Positions 24,195-31,300 of a stretch of DNA of 35,082 nt are shown here, in pieces. The stretch covers positions 1 through 35,082 of the forward strand of contig JAFVAC010000077.1 in assembly GCA_017476265.1 (NCBI GenBank), given 5' to 3'. Positions within the stretch are counted from its first letter, which is position 1, and every line of letters starts with the position of its first letter. The DNA comes from Clostridia bacterium (GTDB lineage: Bacteria; Bacillota; Clostridia; Christensenellales; DTU072). The notes below the pieces were generated by a model, which worked only from the letters and a program-made list of their open reading frames with translations, searched no databases and was not told the DNA's origin. The position numbers and the translations under genes are program-made.

Positions 24195-24686
24195 ATGGAA
24201 TTAGCAATCAAAAACAAATGGATATCCCTGGGGGGCTCTTCCACCGTCACCGATCTGTCCGGAAGAGACGTCCTCAAAGTCAAAGGAAAGATCTTCAGCT
24301 TCACCAGAAAGAAGTTCGTCACGGACTTGAGCGAAAATCGCCTTTACACCGTCCGCAATAAGTTCTTCTCTCTCTTCGGACGGAAGGCTTTCGTCATCGA
24401 CCCGTCCGGCAACAAGATCGTCACCGTCAGAAAAAAACTCCTTTCTTTCCGTGACAAGTATTTTATCGAGAGTACCCTCGGCGATCTCGTCATAGACGGC
24501 AATATTTTGGGATTCAACTACAACATCACCCTCAACGGCAGATCCATCGGGCACATCTCCCGTAGGGTCTCCTTACGCGACTCTTTCGTCCTGTCCATTG
24601 ACGATCGCTTTGACTATGCGCTCTGTACCGCCCTCGTCATCGCCATCGACAACGTCACCGACCGCCGTCGCAACGAGTCCTACTAA
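24195..24686 (+). CDS. LURP-one-related/YxjI-like (tubby-fold) protein
   Basis: The protein has 163 residues, with a strong AGGGAGG 7 nt before the ATG. There is no signal peptide or TM helix. The sequence is a run of short strand pairs of the type F-V-D-SG-KIVTVRKKLLSF, followed by a C-terminal helix after DRFDYALCTALVIAIDN. This is the pattern and length of the LURP-one-related family (B. subtilis YxjI), which has the tubby-like C-terminal fold. The bacterial function is not established; related folds bind phosphoinositides or act as membrane-associated scaffolds. It has its own promoter and a terminator shared with the convergent operon. No functional link to the NRPS operon is evident. 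Confidence 0.82.
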   Translation: MELAIKNKWISLGGSSTVTDLSGRDVLKVKGKIFSFTRKKFVTDLSENRLYTVRNKFFSLFGRKAFVIDPSGNKIVTVRKKLLSFRDKYFIESTLGDLVIDGNILGFNYNITLNGRSIGHISRRVSLRDSFVLSIDDRFDYALCTALVIAIDNVTDRRRNESY

Positions 24687-24705
24687 GCCGTTGTTAAAAG
24701 CAATC

Positions 24706-24734
24706 AAAAAGCCACCCGCTACGGGTGGCTTTTT
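24706..24734. terminator. Bidirectional Rho-independent terminator
   Basis: A perfect 13-bp inverted repeat, AAAAAGCCACCCG and CGGGTGGCTTTTT with a 3-nt loop, lies between two convergent genes. It works in both directions because the A-run on one arm mirrors the T-run on the other. Confidence 0.9.
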
Positions 24735-24752
24735 CGCAAAGGAAAACGGTTT

Positions 24753-25139
24753 TTATTTTAAGATTTTCGCCTTTAATTCTGTCGTCGAGATCTCCGGCGT
24801 GCGTGGCAGATAGACCACTTCGCAGTATTCTTTCAGATAGTCGAACTTTCCTTCCCAGTCGTCTCCCATGACGAAGACGCTGACGTCGTGACGCAGAATA
24901 TCGTCCGGCTTTTGCTCCCAGCAGGTCTCCGGGATGATCTCGTCTACGCAGCGCAGGGACTCCAGCATCTTTTTCCGCTCTTCGTAGTCAAAAAAGCAGG
25001 TCTTGTTTTTTTGTAGGTTGAATTCGTTGGTGGACAGCCCGACGATCAGATAGTCGCCGAGTTTTTTTGCGCGGTTCAGGAGGTTGACGTGTCCGTAGTG
25101 GAGTAGATCGAAGGTGCCGTAGGTGATGACCTTTTTCAT
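24753..25139 (-). CDS. tagD: Glycerol-3-phosphate cytidylyltransferase (TagD-like)
   Basis: The protein has 128 residues, the usual TagD length. It makes CDP-glycerol from CTP and glycerol 3-phosphate in the cytoplasm. The nucleotidyltransferase signature HYGH (about 14-17) follows ITYGTFDLL, and RTPEISTTELK near the end corresponds to the RTxGISTT motif of TagD. I chose the ATG at 25139, seven codons inside the longest frame, because MKKVITYGTFD matches the family start, GAGG lies a few bases upstream, and the ATG overlaps the previous stop (ATGA). It is the last gene of the minus-strand envelope operon and supplies the substrate of the transferase before it. Confidence 0.92.
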   Translation of the reverse strand: MKKVITYGTFDLLHYGHVNLLNRAKKLGDYLIVGLSTNEFNLQKNKTCFFDYEERKKMLESLRCVDEIIPETCWEQKPDDILRHDVSVFVMGDDWEGKFDYLKEYCEVVYLPRTPEISTTELKAKILK

Positions 25140-26329
25140 TTCTTTACCTCGTTTTGACAATACGAAAGGATAAGTTCGGTGACCTTTTTGCAGGTATCCG
25201 GGCGCTCAAACGAGCCTGCTTCGACAAAAAAGTCTTCCAACGCTTCTCGATAAGGAATCGGGTCGAAGGATCTTATTTTTTCCGCAAGGGAGGCATTGTC
25301 GAAGGCGATCGGATAGGGCCACCGATCCATCGGATAGGCGAAAGCTCGCTCGTTTTTTTCGTAGTTTTCCGCGTCGGGCGCGTAGGAGAAGACCGGTCGG
25401 TACAAAAAGGACATATCCCACATCATACTGGAATAGTCGCTGATAAGCACGTCGGAAGCAATCAGGATCTCTTGACTGTCGGGATAGAGAGTGGCGTCGA
25501 TGACGTCTTCGGAGGACCTGTCGTCGGTTTTGACAAAGTAGTGCCCGCGATAGAGGACCGTCCACTCTCCGCCGAAGCGATCGGACAAAGTGGCGCGCAA
25601 TAACGCTACGTCCAGTTGGTGCAGGTCGGACTCGAATGCGACCCGAAAGGTGGGCGCGTACAAAACGATCTTCTTGTGGGTGGGGACGCCGTAAAAGGTA
25701 CGGACCTTTTGGGCGATAGCGGAATGATTGACGACGTCGAAAAGGACGTCGTTCCGGGGGAGTCCCCATGGGAGGAAAACTTCTTCCGAAAAGCGGAAGC
25801 TCTCCGCCGTGTTTTCGGTAAAGAAGCGACTCCCGGAGAGGAAGTGGTCCGGCTGCGGATTGCCCAAGGCGAATTTTTTCAGAGACAATTTCGATCGATC
25901 GAACAGATAGTCGTAGCCGATGTGCTTGAAGTTGATCCCGCCGTGCCAGGTGTTCAGATAGATCTGCCCCTTCTTTTTCGGCATATACGGAGGGATGGCG
26001 TCGTTATAGACGACCACTTTGCTTTTTAACTGCGCTCCGACGTACCCGAAAGAGGGGAGCTTGACGATGCGAATGCCCTTTTGACGGATCTCGTCACAGG
26101 TCTCCGGATATTCCGTCGCCCACACGATCGTAAGGTCGTCTTTGTTTGAGCGCAGGAGATCTTCGCAGACGTATTTCAGATTGTCGGCGTAGCCCCGTCT
26201 TTTGACGGCGACGATGACGATCCGGTTTTGTTCGGTCTTGATGAAAGGCGAAAGGACCTTCAGCCCGAGTCGAAGGCATTTTTGCACCAAAAACTTTATT
26301 CTTCGCTTTACGTTTGCCAGTGCCGCCAC
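25136..26329 (-). CDS. CDP-glycerol glycerophosphotransferase (TagB/TagF-like)
   Basis: The protein has 397 residues and starts at a GTG 1 nt after the preceding gene's stop, with GGGAG about 10 nt upstream. It would transfer glycerol phosphate from CDP-glycerol to a lipid-linked or glycan acceptor on the inner face of the membrane. Family signatures are visible: LNTWHGGINFKHIG (near residue 125), WGLPRND, and DYSSMMWDMSFLYRPVFSY. The N-terminal ~30 residues are basic and amphipathic, as in peripheral membrane members. The length fits TagB-size enzymes or the catalytic half of TagF. Together with TagD it indicates glycerol-phosphate decoration or a poly(glycerol phosphate) polymer. Primase versus polymerase cannot be told from sequence alone. 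Confidence 0.88.
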   Translation of the reverse strand: MAALANVKRRIKFLVQKCLRLGLKVLSPFIKTEQNRIVIVAVKRRGYADNLKYVCEDLLRSNKDDLTIVWATEYPETCDEIRQKGIRIVKLPSFGYVGAQLKSKVVVYNDAIPPYMPKKKGQIYLNTWHGGINFKHIGYDYLFDRSKLSLKKFALGNPQPDHFLSGSRFFTENTAESFRFSEEVFLPWGLPRNDVLFDVVNHSAIAQKVRTFYGVPTHKKIVLYAPTFRVAFESDLHQLDVALLRATLSDRFGGEWTVLYRGHYFVKTDDRSSEDVIDATLYPDSQEILIASDVLISDYSSMMWDMSFLYRPVFSYAPDAENYEKNERAFAYPMDRWPYPIAFDNASLAEKIRSFDPIPYREALEDFFVEAGSFERPDTCKKVTELILSYCQNEVKK

Positions 26330-26330
26330 G

Positions 26331-28175
26331 TTATTTATCTCCCGGCTCCAAATATTTTTTCCAGAAGGAGATACTCTTGAGGGAGTCTCCGTTTTGTCGA
26401 TAGTCTGTTAGTAGTATATCATATTTTTTGAAAAAGTCCCTCTTGACTTTTCGATATTGTCTCAGTAAGCGCAGGACGGGCCGCAGACGTCTTTCGGTGG
26501 TGTAGCCGGTCTTCGTCTCCGGGTCGTAGTTGAGGGCGCGTTTTGCCATAAAAAAGAACTTGTAAGAAGGGCGAGCCAGGGGGACGAGGACGGTTCTTTT
26601 CGAGAGGAGAAGCCAGCCGTTCGCCGTGATGATACGGAGGACCTTTGTCCATCGTCCTTTCGAGGAGGGGGGCGGAGTGCAGGCGGCTACTTCTTGTTCC
26701 GTCACCGGACGGAGCGTCGCGTTGTAGCCGCGGACGAGATCGTTCGTCGCCGTGGGGTCTGTATTCTTCAGCCATTCCGTCCCACGCAGAAAGTCTTCCG
26801 CACCCAAAAGCATAGCGTCCGCTTCGTTGTATCGGAATCGGAGACAGGACAGGAGGATCTCGCGTAAGAGATAGTGGGCGTAGTACTTTTTTGTGTGCGC
26901 CCGCCCCAAAGAAAAGTCCATCACCAGCCTGTTCCTGACATAATAGTACTCCAGTGCGGCGGGACGTTTTTTCTCGAACGGTTCGTGCCAGATGCCTATA
27001 CCGTTGAGGGTGAAAAAGTCTCTTCCGTTCCGCAGACCGTATTCCACGTCGTCTCTTTTGATGAAGAGCGGCAAGGGCAGATCGTCCTCCGTCGGGATCT
27101 CCGTCGGCATCGCGCAGTACCACCAGGAGGAGTAGTTGATCTCCTCTTCGGTCTCGTTTTTTATCACGTTGTCAAAGTCGGACAGATCGTATCCGTGCTT
27201 CAGCGGGACCACAGCACCTTTTTCATAGTCCCAAAAGTTCGCGCCCTCGGACTGTATTGTCGGCTTGTCCAGTCTCAGCATCCCGCCGGAGACGAAAGCT
27301 CTTGTATACTCCGGCTTCCGATAGGATAAAAGCGTATACGTCCTGTATACCGTCTCGGGCTCGAAGTCCACGTCGTCGTCCATCAGAAGATAGTGAGAAA
27401 ATCCATACTGATTTTTTCGCGCCATACCTTCGATCAATCCGCGGGTGAACCCGCCGGCGCCGCCGACGTTCTTGTTCCGAAGGATCTCTATTGTCGCTTC
27501 TTCTTTTTCGGTCGCCACCGGGACTGCTTTTTCGTCCGTCCCGTCGAGCGCAGTCGAGATATCTTTTTGGCTCGTCATGTTGAGCGCGGTCGAAACATCC
27601 CCGATCCGGTCGGTCTCTATCATTTTATCCGTCAAAGTCCCGCCGTTATCCACGACCAGGACGTGCAATCTTTCCTCCAGAGCCCCGTGGGCGAGGGAAG
27701 ACAGCGTTTTTACGTTCTTTTTGACGAAATCTTCTCGTTTGTAGGTGCAGATGATCGCGCAGATATTCACGTCGAAGGGCGGCGCCTCTTCCGTGCGATA
27801 GTTGGCGGAAAAGATCAAGACGTCGCTTATCGCCCGAACGGTGAAGTACACGACGCCGTCAGCGTTTTCGATCGGGACGACCGTCGTCCCCGTCACCGAA
27901 GAAGAAAAGAGCTTTTTTTCCTCCTTTTCCGTTCGACAAAAGACTTCCAAAAGGTATTCTCCCTCCGCCTCCACGCGCAGGGAAAAATGCTTAATAACAG
28001 TATATTTCGACCACTTTCCTATCGAAAAACTTCCAAAGTATGTGTCAAACTTCAGTCCCGCGCCTTGCCCGACCCGAAGTCCCTTTTCCTCCGCGCGGAC
28101 CTCGCCGTCCGTCCTTGCGTACAGCGCGCCTCTTTCCTCCGCACTTTTTTTCAACAACACGTTTTGCAGTATCAT
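26331..28175 (-). CDS. GlfT2-like family 2 glycosyltransferase
   Basis: The protein has 614 residues. An N-terminal beta-rich domain (about 1-135) precedes a GT-A domain (CAIICTYKRE at about 140), with the metal-binding cluster MDDDVD (Asp266-268) and NKNVGGAGGFTRG. A WHEPFEKKR motif contains His397, the position of the catalytic-site histidine in galactofuranosyltransferases such as GlfT2. The C-terminal ~200 residues are helical and basic. Between VVDNGG and IEILRNKNVGG lies an odd low-complexity insert containing DVSTALNMT and DISTALDGT, encoded by two in-frame copies of a REP-like DNA repeat. The gene is first in the minus-strand operon with its own promoter. It probably builds an envelope glycan that the next two genes decorate; the sugar donor is inferred from family only. 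Confidence 0.88.
   Translation of the reverse strand: MILQNVLLKKSAEERGALYARTDGEVRAEEKGLRVGQGAGLKFDTYFGSFSIGKWSKYTVIKHFSLRVEAEGEYLLEVFCRTEKEEKKLFSSSVTGTTVVPIENADGVVYFTVRAISDVLIFSANYRTEEAPPFDVNICAIICTYKREDFVKKNVKTLSSLAHGALEERLHVLVVDNGGTLTDKMIETDRIGDVSTALNMTSQKDISTALDGTDEKAVPVATEKEEATIEILRNKNVGGAGGFTRGLIEGMARKNQYGFSHYLLMDDDVDFEPETVYRTYTLLSYRKPEYTRAFVSGGMLRLDKPTIQSEGANFWDYEKGAVVPLKHGYDLSDFDNVIKNETEEEINYSSWWYCAMPTEIPTEDDLPLPLFIKRDDVEYGLRNGRDFFTLNGIGIWHEPFEKKRPAALEYYYVRNRLVMDFSLGRAHTKKYYAHYLLREILLSCLRFRYNEADAMLLGAEDFLRGTEWLKNTDPTATNDLVRGYNATLRPVTEQEVAACTPPPSSKGRWTKVLRIITANGWLLLSKRTVLVPLARPSYKFFFMAKRALNYDPETKTGYTTERRLRPVLRLLRQYRKVKRDFFKKYDILLTDYRQNGDSLKSISFWKKYLEPGDK
27537..27599 (-). repeat. Two in-frame copies of a 27-bp REP-like repeat inside the glycosyltransferase gene
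   Basis: On the plus strand, 27537-27563 and 27573-27599 are 27-nt sequences matching at 21 of 27 positions, 36 nt apart (12 codons). Read on the minus strand they run GATGTTTCGACCGCGCTC onward, a pattern I recall from short dispersed repeats in many gut bacterial genomes. They are translated as DVSTALNMT and DISTALDGT within a loop of the GT-A domain. Confidence 0.6.
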
Positions 28176-28194
28176 AAACCTAAATCCTATCGTT

Positions 28195-28224
28195 AGTATA
28201 CCACGCCGTGGGAAATAGTGTCAA
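28195..28224 (-). promoter_or_regulatory. Promoter of the minus-strand envelope operon
   Basis: On the minus strand TTGACA (28224-28219) and TATACT (28200-28195) are separated by 18 bp. Transcription would start about 12 nt before the ATG at 28175, giving a very short leader with only a weak AGG-type ribosome binding site. Confidence 0.65.
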
Positions 28225-28265
28225 ATGGACAATTCGCGGCGGGAGGAGGTGCAAAAAATGCTCTA

Positions 28266-28294
28266 TTGACGTGCGCGCGCGTTTGCTATATAAT
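28266..28294 (+). promoter_or_regulatory. Promoter of the giant surface-protein operon
   Basis: TTGACG (28266-28271) and TATAAT (28289-28294) have a 17-bp spacer, which contains an alternating CG run. It is divergent from the envelope-operon promoter, with only 41 bp between the two -35 boxes. Confidence 0.75.
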
Positions 28295-28330
28295 TATTCT
28301 GTATAGATATAGTTTTTTTCGGAGGGCAAT

Positions 28331-31300
28331 ATGCACGACGTAAGGAATATAAAGCGACTGTTTTTGGGGACGGTAACGTTCTTGTTCGCGGTCATTGTGG
28401 CGGTCGCGGCTTTGACGTCCGGGGGCAGTGCGGCGTATGCCGGGACGGCTTGGGACGGAACGATCGCCGCGGGTTTTTCCGCAGGGACCGGGACCGAAGA
28501 GGATCCCTATATCGTGACCGACGGGGCGGAACTCGCTTATCTTGCTTCCGTCGTCAACGGCGGTGACGATCTTGCCGGAAAATTTGTTCGTCAGACCGCC
28601 GATATCGACCTCGGAGACGAGGCTTGGACGCCGATCGGGACCTCGGTAGAATATGTCAGCGGGACCGACCCCGAGACCGGCGAAGACGTCATCGACCTTT
28701 CGGTCAAGAACTTTAACGGCACGTTCTATGCCGATCCCGACAAAAAAATAACGAATCTTTCCGTCTCCGGCGTATACTCGGCGGGACTCTTCGGGTATGT
28801 AGGGGAGACGGGGACCGTCCGATCGGTCTCGGTCGTAGGCGCGACGCTCGCCGCCAATGATTTTCTCGGAGCGGTCTGCGGCAGCAACGACGGCGTGATA
28901 TCCGAGTGCTCCGCTTCCGACGTGACGGGAGCGGTCGAGCCCGGTCAGAGTGGCATTTCCGCCGGTGGGCTCGTCGGCGTGTCCTACGGGACCGTCTCGT
29001 CCTGTCTTTCTTTCAATGCATCGATCTCCGGCTTCGTCACGGTAGGCGGGGTCGTCGGCTCCGACGTCAACAAGGAGATATTCGACGGCGAGGGAGAGCT
29101 TGTCGGTACCACACCGACCTATTTACGCGATTGTGCGATCAACGGCGCGACCCTGTCCGCGACCGACCTCGTCGGCGGCGTGGTAGGATTGTGCGAAGGG
29201 ACCGCGGAGCGACTCTTTTCCACCTCCGGGACTCTGAGCCTTGTCGGGACCAACGTCGGTGGCATCCTCGGCGCGCAGTCGGGGACTCTTTCTTATGCAA
29301 AACTCTCCTCCGAACTCTCCGTTACCGCGGACGAACTCTTCGGCGGCATCGTTGGCACGTTGACAGGAGACGCGTCCGATTGCGTCTTCGCGCCCGAAGC
29401 GTTTTCGCTGACGTATGGCGAATCGACCCTCGCCGGCGGCATTGTCGGCACGGTAGGCGAGGATGGGACCCTTTCCCACTCCTATGCGATGGATCTTTTA
29501 TTGAACAATAGCGCTATCACGGGCGGCGCGGTAGGGCAAAACGCAGGAGCGATCTCCGAGTGCTTTGTCGTCGGCAGAGTCTCCGGTGCGATCGTCGGCG
29601 GGCTCGTCGGGGACAACGGCGGCACCGTCGAAAAAGTCCTCTTCGTCGGTAAAAACGCCTCTTCCGTCCTCGGTGTAACCGGGACCGATGCGGTCGGCGG
29701 GATCGTCGGGCACAACGGCGGCAGCGTGGACTATGCCCTGTCGGTCGCCAATCTTTCTCTCTTAGACGATGACCACCGCGGCGGGATCGCCGGGACAAAC
29801 GGCGGGACCGTATCGCACAGTTTTTACGACGGCGGCGCAGTATATGACGACGAGGATGATTTTGCCTATTCCTTATCGGATATGACGTCCGCTTATCTCA
29901 GCCTACCCGACTCCGTCTTTGTCCAGTCCGAGGGCGATCTGCCCGTCATCAAGTACTTCTCGACCTACTCCGGCGCGTCTGTCGTCGGGCTGACCGACCT
30001 GTATGCGACCGATATGTCCGAGGCGACTAATGTCGATCTGTCCGTCACGGCGACTCTCGACGGCGATCCCTATTCCACGAAGACGGGACTGTACCTGCAA
30101 CTCCCTGCCGTTTCTATGCCCGGGTATGACTTTTCCGGCTGGGAGTCCTCCGGAGAGATCTACCCGATTTATACCCTCGTCGAAGACGGCGACTATGTGG
30201 CAAAACTGACCCTGAAAGAGATCGTTTTGGGTGCCCAAAGCGATGATATTGATAAAACTTTCGATGAGACGGAAGAGACCATCGCAGTTGCGTTTTCGCA
30301 CTATTTTGCCCCGACGTATCAATGGTATTATTCTTCCGACGGGTCGTCATACGAGGCGATCGTCGGTGCGGACCAAGCGACTTACGGAGTAGAGTTCGTC
30401 GCGCAAAGCGGCTATTACTATCTGTCCGCGACCGTAACCGACGGGCTTGATACGGTGGTCAAGGACAATTCTTCCACCCCCATCCTCGTCTCTATCGGCA
30501 AGGCGACGTATTCCTCGGCGGCGCACCCGGCGATCGACGGCGGGACCTATCGCGCGGACGGAAGACTGTCGGACTTTGCTTTGAACGCCGGCTTCTTCTG
30601 GGCAGACGGCGACGTGAGACCGACCTGCGGGCAGACTTCTTATCCCGCGATCTACAATGCCGATCCGAACAACTACGACAACTTTTCTTTGGCGATCTCT
30701 CTGACGCTCGACAAGGCGGAATATGCGAATGTAACGCATCCTCGTCTGGATCTTGGCAGATACACGGGAGCCACGCTGGAAGAGTACGGAGGACTGAACG
30801 AGGGGTACGTTTGGATCGACGGTACCGTTGTGCCGAACGTCGCTTGGTCGGCGGGCGTGATCGTCGAAAGAAATTACGCCGCCCGTTACAATGCCGACCC
30901 CGTCAACTATAATGACTATAATTTGAACGTCTCGGTCTATCTCGATCGAGCGCAGTATGGAAACGTAGAGTATGACGTCCTGTATGGGGTGTATGACCCG
31001 GCAAAGACTCTCGCCGACTATACTTTGGTTTCGGCGGATTATGCTTGGATAGACGATACGATCGTACCGCGGTGCGGTAATAACGGCGCAGGGTACGGAG
31101 CCGTGTACTGCGCCGACCCGATCAATTTTGAGCCGTACCGATTTCTTATTGACATAGAGTTGGATCGCGCGCCGACGACCGTCACCGTCCCCGTGGAGGA
31201 GGGTCCTTATTACGAAGGCGACGAACTGCCCGATATTTCGATCTCGACGTCTTCGGTCCCGGGGAACGTCGCGTGGACGGAGACGATCTTGCGCCTCGGC

